Source: Acidobacteriaceae bacterium | Lineage (GTDB): Bacteria > Acidobacteriota > Terriglobia > Terriglobales > Acidobacteriaceae | Length of the DNA: 64,000 nucleotides | NCBI GenBank assembly: GCA_003134995.1 | Contig: PLDC01000014.1 | Span: forward strand, 95,153 to 159,152 | Direction of reading: 5' to 3' | Shown here: piece after piece, positions 1 to 7,290 of the stretch | Layout: every line of letters starts with the position of its first letter | Position numbering within the stretch: position 1 is the first letter of the stretch | Made by a program: the position numbers and the translations under genes | Notes under the pieces: generated by a model | What the model saw: only the letters and a program-made list of their open reading frames with translations | What the model was told of the DNA's origin: nothing | Database searches by the model: none

Positions 1-235
1 CAGAAAACAGCGTGAAACAAAATGGACCTTAAAATCATCTAAGTATTTAGGGCAGTTACAGATAGCGGCGGGCGGTGGGAAATTCAAGGGGCAACTGATA
101 GACGGAGCAGCACTTATATGTTAAAGTCTATAAGTTTGTGCTAGGCGCACAACTCCGCGCTACCCCAAGTTTCCCACCTTTCAAACTGCATCACACGCTC
201 CGCGCGAGCGAATTGACGAATTTGAGGAACACCTT
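1..235 (+). other. Structured upstream region of rpoD
   Basis: No gene is seen. Two inverted repeats could fold the leader: GGTGGGAAA at 74-82 pairs with TTTCCCACC at 170-178, and inside it ACTTATA at 112-118 pairs with TATAAGT at 129-135. Whether this is an RNA leader, an operator or the tail of another transcript cannot be decided here. Confidence 0.35.
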
Positions 236-1927
236 TTGGCTCTCGAAGACAAGTACGACGACATAAAAAAGCTGGTCGATGCCGGCAAGGAAAAAGGGTA
301 TTTAACCTACGACCAGGTAAACGAACTCATCCCTCAGGATGTGGTGAGCCCCGACGACCTCGACGACCTGCTTACAACGATCGGGACGCAGGGCATTGAT
401 GTGCTCGAAGGCCCCAAGCTGCCTTCCGCCGCGCTCGATAAAAAGTTTGAAGAAGGCGAAGAGAGTGACGACGTTGAGCTCGACCTCACTCCCGGCGCGC
501 TCGAAAAAACCAACGACCCCGTTCGCATGTATTTGCGCGAGATGGGAACCGTGCCCCTCCTCACGCGCGAAGGCGAAGTGGAAATCGCTAAGAGGATCGA
601 GCGTGGCCAGATTCGCGTGCTCAAAGCGCTCTCCCGCTCTCCGATCGTCATCCACGAATTGCTGGCGATGGGCGAAGACCTTAAGAAAGGTGTGCGCTCC
701 ATCAAGGAAGTCGTCACCTTCGACGAAGAGGAGATTACGCAGGAAATCCTTGACGCCCGTCTGAACGAATTCACCGGCAAGATCGACAACATGGCGAAGC
801 TGTACAAGAAGGTCGCCGTGGTGCAGGAAAAATACGCGGCCGTGTCGCTGAAGAAGCGTCCCAAGGACCATCGCCGCGCCCGCAAAAACTTCGCGCGCGC
901 CATCGTGAAGGTCTCCATCGCGGTGCGCAAGCTGGGATTCACCAATGCCGAGCGCAAGCGCCTCATCGACCGCGTCAACAAGACGGTCGACAGCATGCGT
1001 TCGCTCGACCGCCAGGCTGGCAACCTCGAGCGCAAGGCCGACGCCACGCGCAGCGAAGATCAGAAGAAAGAATACCGCCGGCAGGCGCGCGCCGTCCGCG
1101 GCGAAATCGAAAAGCTCGAAGTCGAAGCCGGACTCCTTTTCCAGGAGATCAAGCGCACGCAGCGCGAAATCATCCAGGGAGACATGGATGCGGAGCAGGC
1201 CAAGCGCGAACTGATTGAGGCCAACCTGCGCCTTGTGGTTTCGATCGCGAAAAAGTACACCAACCGCGGCCTGCAGTTCCTCGATTTAATTCAGGAAGGC
1301 AACATCGGCCTAATGAAAGCCGTCGACAAGTTCGAATACCGCCGCGGCTACAAATTTTCCACATATGCCACGTGGTGGATTCGGCAGGCGATTACTCGTG
1401 CAATTGCTGATCAAGCGCGTACGATTCGCATCCCGGTCCACATGATCGAGACCATCAACAAGCTGATCCGCACCTCGCGGCAGCTGGTGCAGGAACTGGG
1501 ACGCGAACCCACCAGCGAAGAAATCGCCAAGCGCATGGACATTCCCGTAGCGAAAGTGCGCAAGGTATTAAAGATCGCACAGGAGCCGATCTCGCTCGAA
1601 ACTCCAATCGGCGAAGAAGAAGATTCGCATCTAGGCGACTTCATCGAAGATCGCGCCGTAGTCTCTCCGGCCGAAGCCGTGATCAACGTCAACCTCAAGG
1701 ACCAGACCGGCCAGGTCCTGCGCACGCTAACCCCGCGCGAAGAAAAAGTAATCAAGATGCGCTTCGGCCTCGAAGATGGCAGCGAGCACACGCTCGAAGA
1801 GGTCGGCCAGTCGTTCGCCGTAACCCGCGAACGCATCCGCCAGATCGAAGCCAAGGCACTGCGCAAGCTGCGGCACCCATCGAGGTCGCGCAAGCTGCGG
1901 GCGTTTATGGATGGAGTTCGGGACTAG
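236..1927 (+). CDS. rpoD: RNA polymerase primary sigma factor RpoD (sigma-70)
   Basis: Primary housekeeping sigma factor that directs RNA polymerase to -35/-10 promoters. In order it shows an N-terminal region 1.1 (about residues 1-80), region 1.2 around [11 protein letters not shown], a charged non-conserved insert (about 150-310), region 2 with [34 protein letters not shown] and the -10-reading stretch [19 protein letters not shown], region 3, and region 4 with [17 protein letters not shown]. The 563 aa length fits a primary sigma factor. The start is TTG at 236, supported by GAGGA at 224-228 and by the match of the N-terminus to the family. It is followed by an unrelated Fic module, so it is probably monocistronic. 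Confidence 0.97.
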   Translation: MALEDKYDDIKKLVDAGKEKGYLTYDQVNELIPQDVVSPDDLDDLLTTIGTQGIDVLEGPKLPSAALDKKFEEGEESDDVELDLTPGALEKTNDPVRMYLREMGTVPLLTREGEVEIAKRIERGQIRVLKALSRSPIVIHELLAMGEDLKKGVRSIKEVVTFDEEEITQEILDARLNEFTGKIDNMAKLYKKVAVVQEKYAAVSLKKRPKDHRRARKNFARAIVKVSIAVRKLGFTNAERKRLIDRVNKTVDSMRSLDRQAGNLERKADATRSEDQKKEYRRQARAVRGEIEKLEVEAGLLFQEIKRTQREIIQGDMDAEQAKRELIEANLRLVVSIAKKYTNRGLQFLDLIQEGNIGLMKAVDKFEYRRGYKFSTYATWWIRQAITRAIADQARTIRIPVHMIETINKLIRTSRQLVQELGREPTSEEIAKRMDIPVAKVRKVLKIAQEPISLETPIGEEEDSHLGDFIEDRAVVSPAEAVINVNLKDQTGQVLRTLTPREEKVIKMRFGLEDGSEHTLEEVGQSFAVTRERIRQIEAKALRKLRHPSRSRKLRAFMDGVRD

Positions 1928-2036
1928 CGGCCTGGCCCGGCCCTCACCAAAACTATAAACCTCTGTGGAAAAGCAGTGCCAAAATAAGGCGAACGGAAAG
2001 CGTATGATGAATCCTCCGCAAAGGGAGGACAGAAAA

Positions 2037-2249
2037 ATGGCCGACCGCAAACAATTCCTTCGCGATGTCGAAGTTGATCCAGAACTCACAAAAGTGTTGG
2101 AAGATTCCAAGGCGAAAGCGGTAACTGAGGACGAGCTGCGGCAGCAACGAATCAGCTTCGCATTCGGCAATGCGCCATTTGGCTCGGAAGGCCGCATCAC
2201 GAAAGATAGCGTCAGAATAGCGTCAGAGAATATCAAGCTGCTGCCGTAA
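2037..2249 (+). CDS. Small protein preceding Fic, putative antitoxin
   Basis: A 70 aa acidic protein lying 26 bp before the Fic gene. The start at 2037 ([10 protein letters not shown]) is chosen because a strong AGGGAGG lies just upstream at about 2022-2028; an ATG in the same frame at 1965 lacks this support. Many Fic proteins are preceded by a small antitoxin carrying the motif [S/T]xxxE[G/N]. I do not see an exact copy: the closest is SENIKL near the C-terminus. The antitoxin role is therefore inferred from position and size only. Confidence 0.6.
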   Translation: MADRKQFLRDVEVDPELTKVLEDSKAKAVTEDELRQQRISFAFGNAPFGSEGRITKDSVRIASENIKLLP

Positions 2250-2275
2250 CGCCGCAGCTTTTTACACCTCTTCCG

Positions 2276-2872
2276 ATGTCTGTCAGAGAAAAAGACGACC
2301 CTGCCCTATACACGAAAATTCAGGAGCAAAACCTCCTCCGGCAATATGACCTGTTATCAAATTGCATCGAAATTGGCCTGAAAAAGGGCATCGAGGCATT
2401 CGATAAATACACGCTGTGGGCACTGAACTACGCAGCGGTTTCGAACATCTGCCAGCTGGGTGGGCGCTACCGCGAGGGACCTATCAGAGTTGGGAACCAC
2501 TTGCCACCGCATTTCCACGATGTGCCCAAGCTCATGGATGCGTTCTTTTCACTCATTCATGAAAATTGGACTATCGTCGATCATCCGACGACCCTTGCAG
2601 CGTTTGCCTTGTGGAATCTCAACTGGATACACCCGTTTGTAGAGGGCAACGGCAGAACGGCGAGAGCAGCTTGCTATTACCTGATCTGCCTAAAACAAGG
2701 GCGAATCCTGGGCGGGAAGAAAACTGTCCCTGAGCGAATTCGTGAGGACCGAGCCCCTTATATTGCCGGACTGCAAGCGGCAGACCGCGCCTACGAAAAA
2801 GGCCAATACGATGTTACCGAGTTGGCCAAATATCTGGCAGGACTCTTGAAAGGACAGCTTTCCGAACCCTGA
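2276..2872 (+). CDS. Fic/DOC family protein (predicted AMP transferase)
   Basis: 198 aa protein with an intact Fic core, [12 protein letters not shown] (about residues 122-133), matching HPFx[D/E]GNGRxxR. The His is the catalytic base and the GNGR loop binds nucleotide phosphates, so it is expected to AMPylate a protein target. A flap-like segment ([17 protein letters not shown]) lies upstream of the core. No inhibitory helix motif is seen within the protein, so a separate antitoxin is likely, probably the 70 aa protein just upstream. No convincing ribosome binding site precedes the ATG, which suggests translational coupling. A good terminator follows. Confidence 0.9.
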   Translation: MSVREKDDPALYTKIQEQNLLRQYDLLSNCIEIGLKKGIEAFDKYTLWALNYAAVSNICQLGGRYREGPIRVGNHLPPHFHDVPKLMDAFFSLIHENWTIVDHPTTLAAFALWNLNWIHPFVEGNGRTARAACYYLICLKQGRILGGKKTVPERIREDRAPYIAGLQAADRAYEKGQYDVTELAKYLAGLLKGQLSEP

Positions 2873-2897
2873 CGGGCTCTAGGCTCTGGAGCGATAG

Positions 2898-2922
2898 GCC
2901 CCGAGTGATCTTCGGGGCTTTT
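2898..2922 (+). terminator. Intrinsic terminator after the Fic gene
   Basis: GCCCCGA (2898-2904) and TCGGGGC (2912-2918) form a 7-bp GC stem followed by TTTT, 26 bp after the Fic stop codon. Confidence 0.8.
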
Positions 2923-2952
2923 GCTTTTCGCAGAATCGCCGAGCTGGAATCC

Positions 2953-3192
2953 TCATCGGATCTGCGGAATCGCAGGAACTGGCAGGTCCTCTTCTGCAGA
3001 GGCGGCCGCGAAGGCAATCGCGGCCTGAACATCCTCAGCCTTCAGGGCTGGAAAATCAGCGAGGATCGCCTCGATAGGATCGCCAACGGCCAAGCTGGCC
3101 AGCACTGTACGAAGCGCAACCCGAGTGCCCCGGAGAGCCGGCTCGCCGCCGCAAATCTGCGGGTCTCTTACGATCCTGTCCTCGTGCTTCAT
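2953..3192 (-). CDS. DUF433 family protein (orphan antitoxin-like)
   Basis: 79 aa protein of the DUF433 family, recognised by DPQICGGEPALRGTRVALRTVLASLAVGD followed by the winged-helix-like AILADFPALKAEDVQAAIAFA. Members often act as antitoxins paired with a PIN-like DUF5615 toxin encoded just downstream. No such toxin is seen here: the downstream neighbour is the convergent Fic gene, so this is an orphan. The start at 3192 (MKHEDRIV) was chosen because the family begins a few residues before DPQ; an upstream ATG at 3234 would add 14 residues. Confidence 0.8.
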   Translation of the reverse strand: MKHEDRIVRDPQICGGEPALRGTRVALRTVLASLAVGDPIEAILADFPALKAEDVQAAIAFAAASAEEDLPVPAIPQIR

Positions 3193-3299
3193 CGGCGGAT
3201 AACCCTTATCCCGAGCCGTCGTCTTCCCGCACATCGTACTCTACCGCAAACTTAATCTACTTTGACTCATCCCTCCACCCTTTTGATAATCAACAAGTA

Positions 3300-3336
3300 A
3301 CCCGTAATCTCATTCGGTGTACCCGTAATGAGACTA
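3300..3336 (+). promoter_or_regulatory. Putative controller-protein operator overlapping the XRE start
   Basis: ACCCGTAAT occurs twice as a direct repeat (3300-3308 and 3321-3329). TAATCTCATT (3305-3314) and AATGAGACTA (3327-3336) form an inverted repeat with one mismatch. The site covers the start codon of the XRE gene. The same ACCCGTAAT core forms a perfect palindrome before the methylase pseudogene (5367-5387), which points to one regulator acting on both. Confidence 0.6.
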
Positions 3337-3597
3337 CGGCCCAAAATAGGTCGTTTGCCAAAGAAAGCAGAACCCGACCTTCGGACCAAATTCGGCCGCC
3401 GTGTCCGCGCGCTCCGCGAGGCGCGAGGCCTGACTCAAGAGCAACTGGCAGAACGAGCTGAGATCTCTGTGGACTTCCTCAGTCTAATTGAACGCGGCCG
3501 TAATTCACCCTCGTTTGAGAACCTTGAGTCGTTGGCGCGTGCCCTGGGATTGGCTGTAGCTTCTCTCTTCACATTTTCGCAGGCGGATAGCCGATGA
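3328..3597 (+). CDS. XRE-family HTH regulator, RM controller (C-protein) like
   Basis: 89 aa protein whose core (about residues 21-80) is a Cro/CI-type helix-turn-helix: FGRRVRALREARGLTQEQLAERAEISVDFLSLIERGRNSPSFENLESLARAL. Size and domain match controller proteins of restriction-modification systems. The operator-like repeats overlapping its start and the shared motif near the methylase remnant support autoregulation. There is no ribosome binding site before the ATG at 3328, so the message may be leaderless. Its TGA overlaps the ATG of the next small ORF by four bases (ATGA), so translation is probably coupled. Confidence 0.85.
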   Translation: MRLRPKIGRLPKKAEPDLRTKFGRRVRALREARGLTQEQLAERAEISVDFLSLIERGRNSPSFENLESLARALGLAVASLFTFSQADSR

Positions 3598-3740
3598 AGC
3601 TGAACGGCACCTTCACTCTTATAGACAGGGGACGCATCGCGGAGGGCTCGGAGTGGGCAGAGTCTCACGGCGCCATTGTGCGCGCGATATTAGCGATGTC
3701 GTGGAAGCCGGAAAGCGCGGGCTTTCGAATCCCTCGGTGA
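3594..3740 (+). CDS. Small hypothetical protein in the RM-like locus (48 aa)
   Basis: 48-codon ORF starting in the ATGA overlap with the XRE gene and ending 12 bp before the nuclease gene, so it fits neatly into the operon. No domain is recognised. Central residues EGSEWAESHGAIVRAILAMS could form a helix. It may instead be a remnant of a longer coding sequence or only a spacer; the evidence is position and overlap. Confidence 0.4.
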   Translation: MKLNGTFTLIDRGRIAEGSEWAESHGAIVRAILAMSWKPESAGFRIPR

Positions 3741-3752
3741 CGGTCTGAACGA

Positions 3753-4661
3753 ATGGCGAACCCTTACAAATCGCAAGTAATCGAGCTGCTGCGAAAGCGC
3801 TTTGGGGAGATACGAAAAATAAAGGGCAGCGAATCGCTGTTCGTGGTCGGGGATGAAGCGGCGCGGGTCTACTTTCGCTATTCAAAACTTTACCCCGGCG
3901 GACGGACGTTTTTTGGGCTCCGCGAGGTCGACCTTCGACAGCTTGAAGGGCACAATGCGTACCTGTGCTTCCTGCTTGACGACGGCTCGCCTCCCCTTTT
4001 CCTCCCCTACGCGGACTTCGAGGAGGTTTTCCACAACGCTGAAACGGCAAAGGATGGACAGTACAAGGTTCAGCTTTATAAGGACGGTGGGCTGCAGCTT
4101 TATGTTGCCCGACAGGGGCGCTTCAACGTCGAGGGATACGTCGGATTAGGGGCCCTTGAAGGCGCGATGGACCCCGGCCGATTACGTCAAGCCCGAGCGT
4201 TGTCGCACTCACAGGTACAGACGCTCCTGGCCGGCATCGGACACTCGAAGGGCTACGACGTCTGTGTGCCGGAGAGCGACGTCGGCAGACTCGACTGGTC
4301 TCTGACGGCGCGATTCCCACTCCGGCCGTCGCCGCCGGCGGGCTTCGAGCGAGTCCGGGCCATTTTGACGGAGATTGACGTAATGTGGGTGGCAAGCGGC
4401 GGTAACAAAATAGAGGGCCTCTACGAGGTCGAACACTCCACCCCCGTTTACTCGGGGCTCCTGCGTTTCAACGATATTCTCCTGACCGACCCGAAGGTCT
4501 CGCGGTTTTCGATAGTGTCCAACGACAGACGGCGCGATTTGTTCTCGCGGCAGTTGTTTCGCCCAACGTTTAAAAAGAGCGGGCTAGCCGAGCTGTGCAG
4601 TTTCCTCGAATATGCAAACGTGTTCGAGTGGCATCAACGTTGCAGGCAAACCACCGTGTGA
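3753..4661 (+). CDS. PD-(D/E)XK nuclease-like protein, putative restriction endonuclease
   Basis: 302 aa protein. The C-terminal half carries a nuclease-like core: hydrophobic strand TEIDVMWV with Asp209, then GLYEVEHSTPVYSGLLR with Glu225/Glu227, then a helix. The D...ExE arrangement and the EVEHSTxxYSGLLR signature are what I associate with restriction-enzyme-like proteins beside DNA methylases. The N-terminal half (about 1-130) has a separate mixed fold. It sits downstream of a C-protein-like regulator, and a broken methylase lies about 260 bp beyond on the other strand, so a former restriction-modification system is likely. Substrate and recognition site are unknown. Confidence 0.65.
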   Translation: MANPYKSQVIELLRKRFGEIRKIKGSESLFVVGDEAARVYFRYSKLYPGGRTFFGLREVDLRQLEGHNAYLCFLLDDGSPPLFLPYADFEEVFHNAETAKDGQYKVQLYKDGGLQLYVARQGRFNVEGYVGLGALEGAMDPGRLRQARALSHSQVQTLLAGIGHSKGYDVCVPESDVGRLDWSLTARFPLRPSPPAGFERVRAILTEIDVMWVASGGNKIEGLYEVEHSTPVYSGLLRFNDILLTDPKVSRFSIVSNDRRRDLFSRQLFRPTFKKSGLAELCSFLEYANVFEWHQRCRQTTV

Positions 4662-4687
4662 GAAATCCATTACCGGAGGAGGAAATA

Positions 4688-4906
4688 ATGAAGCGCTGGC
4701 TTGTCGTTGTTGAGGGTGACATCGAACCTCGACTTGAAGGGCCCTTCAGGAGCGAAAGGAAGCGAATTGCCGCCGCCAGGGCGCACCGCGAGGATGATCC
4801 CGAAAAGCGCGATGGACTATTCGGGCTAGACATCAACGCGTCGGGTTCGCCCGAGATCTACGCCTTCGCCTCCTGCGAGGTCAGCCCCGAAAACGACGCG
4901 ACGTGA
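4688..4906 (+). CDS. Hypothetical 72 aa protein
   Basis: 72 aa protein with a very strong ribosome binding site (GGAGGAGG at 4675-4682, five bases before the ATG), 26 bp after the nuclease gene and so probably in the same operon. Sequence begins MKRWLVVVEGDIEPRLEGPF and is rich in charged residues. The pattern LVVVEGDIEP..EGPFxSExxRxxAARxHR resembles small accessory proteins found near mobile or RM loci. No function is assigned. Confidence 0.65.
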   Translation: MKRWLVVVEGDIEPRLEGPFRSERKRIAAARAHREDDPEKRDGLFGLDINASGSPEIYAFASCEVSPENDAT

Positions 4907-4925
4907 GCCGTGTTCTTAGGAGCTA

Positions 4926-5357
4926 CTACAGGCGCTCAGTAGTCTGGTACGTTACGTCTTTGCCGCAGTGTCGGCACGCCTGAATGGGAATGCGCACGGC
5001 ATCGCGAATCGAAGACGCGGGGCGTCTGGCCTTTGACGTAGTACAGCATGCCATAGTGGCTCGGCGATAGTCGGTTTGGTATCGGTCGGCTGTGAGCCTT
5101 ATCTTCGGGAGGTTGTACACGAAGAGGCTCCCCCCGGGGGCCAACACCCTGGTGGCTTCCTTTAACCACGCCTTGCTCCATTCAAGGTACTTCTCTTCTG
5201 GAAGATCGTTAGACCCTGAGCGGCCATATTTCTTGTTCAGGTTGAAGGGAGGGTCAGCGAAGAAAGTGTGGACAGAACCGGTCCTTAGCGATTGTAGAAC
5301 TTCTAGGCAGTCTCCCTTAAAGAGTTGCCCGAGTTCCGTTTGATGGACTAATTCCAT
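4926..5357 (-). pseudogene. Truncated, frameshifted DNA methyltransferase (N6A/N4C, beta-type order)
   Basis: The N-terminus is a clear site-specific DNA methylase: LFKGDCLEVLQSL then FFADPPFNLNKKYG with the catalytic DPPF, and a helix ending in GGSLFVYNLPK. After that the reading frame breaks. A second frame carries the homologous PIPNRLSPSHYGMLYYVKGQTPRVF, and the first frame resumes with IPIQACRHCGKDV. Part of the middle is missing. The protein then stops before the C-terminal SAM-binding FxGxG block expected in this motif order. Two lesions plus the lost C-terminus make it non-functional. The ATG at 5357 sits next to a palindromic operator. Confidence 0.8.
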
Positions 5358-5366
5358 GGTCGTAAT

Positions 5367-5387
5367 ACCCGTAATATTATTACGGGT
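5367..5387. promoter_or_regulatory. Perfect palindromic operator upstream of the methylase remnant
   Basis: ACCCGTAATA (5367-5376), one central T, and TATTACGGGT (5378-5387) form a perfect palindrome ten bases upstream of the methylase ATG. The half-site equals the ACCCGTAAT repeat at the XRE promoter, so this is probably the controller protein's binding site. Confidence 0.65.
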
Positions 5388-5395
5388 TCGCGCCG

Positions 5396-5701
5396 TTAGC
5401 AAGTCACGATTGGTCGTGTGGTGGATGCAACATGTGGAAATCTCGGCACCGCCGGTTGCCGTCCCTGCCGCGCCCGCCACAGGTCGTACTGCGACTGCAT
5501 GTTCATCCACAGCTCTGGCGTAGTGCCCAGGGCGGCCGACAGGCGGATGGCCATGGCGGCGGAGATTCCGGCCTTGCCGTTCAGCACGCGCGATAGCGTC
5601 ACGCGTGTAGTCCGCAGATGGGCTGCTGCGGTGGTCACGGCCAGGTCTCCCAGATATTCGCGAAGAACCAGACCCGGATGGGAAGGATTGTGCATTGGCA
5701 T
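5396..5701 (-). CDS. higA: HigA-type antitoxin, orphan
   Basis: 101 aa HigA-family HTH protein: NPSHPGLVLREYL, helix-turn-helix VTTAAAHLRTTRVTLSRVLNGKAGISAAMAIRLSAALG and the family tail TPELWMNMQSQYDLWRAR. The start at 5701 has AAGGAG five bases upstream. It is closely related to the complete HigBA antitoxin at 40123-40434 in this window. No HigB toxin ORF is found upstream on the minus strand, where the toxin gene normally precedes the antitoxin. It lies 38 bp upstream of the methylase remnant on the same strand. Confidence 0.88.
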   Translation of the reverse strand: MPMHNPSHPGLVLREYLGDLAVTTAAAHLRTTRVTLSRVLNGKAGISAAMAIRLSAALGTTPELWMNMQSQYDLWRARQGRQPAVPRFPHVASTTRPIVTC

Positions 5702-6055
5702 TGACGCTCCTTCGGCTTAATGAACGGCTCTATTTAGTTTATCGCGACATGCGTCGAGCGAGTCGAAGGTTGTGGCGATTCGAAGGAAGGCATACCTCAG
5801 GCGCTAAAGCGCGACCCTCTTGCAGCAGCGCAACGGCACGACTGAACGTCGTGCCCTTCCCGATCCTCGTCGCGCTCTTTCCGATCCCCTTTCTCATCTC
5901 GCGGTTCCTCATCCCTGATTCCCATTTTGGGATCGTTCCCGCTTTTTTCTTATAATTTTCTTGCCTTCGTTTGCAAATAGCTATTCAATAAATAGATGAG
6001 GCGGCGTTCGCGAGTTTTTCCACGAATGCCGCCTTTTTCGTTCTGAGGTGGGTAG
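5702..6055. other. Intergenic region with hairpins, no gene seen
   Basis: Contains a short hairpin, GGCACGAC (5835-5842) with GTCGTGCC (5848-5855), an AT-rich stretch around 5900-5998, and the terminator-like hairpin described separately. No HigB remnant is recognisable. Confidence 0.5.
5999..6038 (+). terminator. Terminator-like hairpin just upstream of a nuclease gene
   Basis: AGGCGGCGTTCG (5999-6010) pairs with CGAATGCCGCCT (6023-6034) over 12 bp with one G-T wobble, followed by a T run. It lies between the AT-rich region and the start of the nuclease gene at 6056, so it may end an upstream RNA or attenuate the nuclease gene. Confidence 0.65.
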
Positions 6056-6589
6056 ATGAAGAAGCGGAACAAGCGGAAGCTGAAAATCCCAGACAAGAAA
6101 CTCCGCGGCGAGTGGGCTGAGATGCATTTCATGGTGCGCGCGACCGACCATGACCTGCCGGTGAGCAGGCCTTGGGGAGATTCGAGGAGCTATGACTTTG
6201 TTGTGGGATGGCCGGGACATTTTAAGGCGGTGCAAGTGAAATCCACCACGTTCGAAGTGGAGGAGGGTTACGTCTGTAGCGTAAGTGGCCACCAGCCGTA
6301 TCCGCCGGGCTCGTTTGATTTCCTCGCGGCTTACGTTATTTTCGAAGACGCCTGGTACATCATTCCTGCGGAAAAAGTTGAGGGCTTAACAAAGCTAACG
6401 CTCTTCCCGCAGTCGGGAAGGTCGAAGTACGAGAAGTATCGCGAGGCGTGGCATCTGCTCCTTCGAGACGCGGACGCCGAGCCGGGACACGTTGATGATA
6501 TCCAGGGATGCGCGGAGGAATTTCCGACGGAATGGGCTGAAGCCGGAGCAGAAACATCGTTGCTGACTGACGGCTCCCTCGGAGGCTGA
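6056..6589 (+). CDS. PD-(D/E)XK endonuclease family protein (homing-endonuclease-like)
   Basis: 177 aa protein with LRGEWAEMHFMVRA, then RPWGDSRSYDFVVGW, then KAVQVKSTTFEVEEGY. This is the E...D...QVKS pattern of the small PD-(D/E)XK family that includes intron-type endonucleases: Glu in GEWAE, Asp in SYDFVV, and Q-V-K as the E/QxK element. A paralogue lies at 34147-34614. A GAGGTGGG ribosome binding site precedes the ATG. The C-terminal about 40 residues are acidic and not shared with the paralogue. Many members in soil bacteria are free-standing single genes; its target is unknown. Confidence 0.75.
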   Translation: MKKRNKRKLKIPDKKLRGEWAEMHFMVRATDHDLPVSRPWGDSRSYDFVVGWPGHFKAVQVKSTTFEVEEGYVCSVSGHQPYPPGSFDFLAAYVIFEDAWYIIPAEKVEGLTKLTLFPQSGRSKYEKYREAWHLLLRDADAEPGHVDDIQGCAEEFPTEWAEAGAETSLLTDGSLGG

Positions 6590-6614
6590 AGCGCGGTTGA
6601 TTTCTCTACGTTTT

Positions 6615-6642
6615 ACGGCGCGGCCTGAAGCCGCGCCGTTTT
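6615..6642 (+). terminator. Intrinsic terminator after the PD-(D/E)XK gene
   Basis: ACGGCGCGGC (6615-6624) and GCCGCGCCGT (6630-6639) form a perfect 10-bp stem with a 5-base loop followed by TTTT, 25 bp after the nuclease stop codon. Confidence 0.85.
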
Positions 6643-7290
6643 CAATACAAGCGCCGAGTGCTTCGTTAGTTCCGTTTGGGATTTCGTCCACCGTTTTCCT
6701 CAAGCTTCCACAAGGAAGTCTCGTCGTCCACAGCTTCTGCACAACGGAGAATAGTTTTTCTGTTGCGGGCCGCGGCATTCAGGAACACAGTGGGTTCAGC
6801 GAATACGTGGCAATTCTCAAAGCTTGCCGATTGATGATTGCGGTGACGCCGGTGGCAGACTGGCAATTCTCGAGGGTGAATTGCCAGGGGAAATTCGGAA
6901 ACGCGCGCGAGTGCGTGCCGATGCCCGGGCATTGCGGCCTCCTCCACAGTGCGCTCTTTGGGCGAACTGGGCCGTTGGCTAGCCGCAGAGGTTGCAGAGA
7001 AGTGATTCTCTGAATCACGCTTCTGCCGCCAGTGCCGGTAAATGTGGCACTCGTAATTTTTTGCGAGCGCTGTCGGACCGGTACCGTCATCTCGCCGCTC
7101 CTAAGCGGCGGGAAGGCAAGACGAGGGATCCACGAACGATGCGGTACCGATGGCTGGTCGGTACCGCATTTGTTTTTTTGCCGCCGCTCATGCGGCGAGA
7201 AAATTCAGGCTACGCTTGGAATCAGTGCGGCCTTTTCCGATGATCTGAAATCAACACCGAAATCGAATCGGCGGACAAGAGCGTCCGCAG
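6643..7290. other. 650-bp region without a convincing gene, several hairpins
   Basis: Open frames here overlap one another and lack ribosome binding sites or recognisable families. Between about 7000 and 7170 several inverted repeats follow each other: GTGATTC/GAATCAC near 7001-7017, AGTGCC/GGCACT near 7030-7052, CGCCGC/GCGGCG near 7093-7110, and the strong stem at 7139-7169. This could be a structured non-coding RNA or a decayed element. Confidence 0.4.
7139..7180 (+). terminator. Strong stem-loop with T-rich tail
   Basis: ATGCGGTACCGA (7139-7150) pairs perfectly with TCGGTACCGCAT (7158-7169), then a tail with a run of seven T. No plus-strand gene ends before it, so it would end an unannotated RNA from the preceding region. 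Confidence 0.65.

Noticed and set aside
6597..7013. 138-codon plus-strand frame and overlapping minus-strand frames
   Set aside because: The frame starts within the terminator hairpin of the preceding gene, has no ribosome site and resembles no family.
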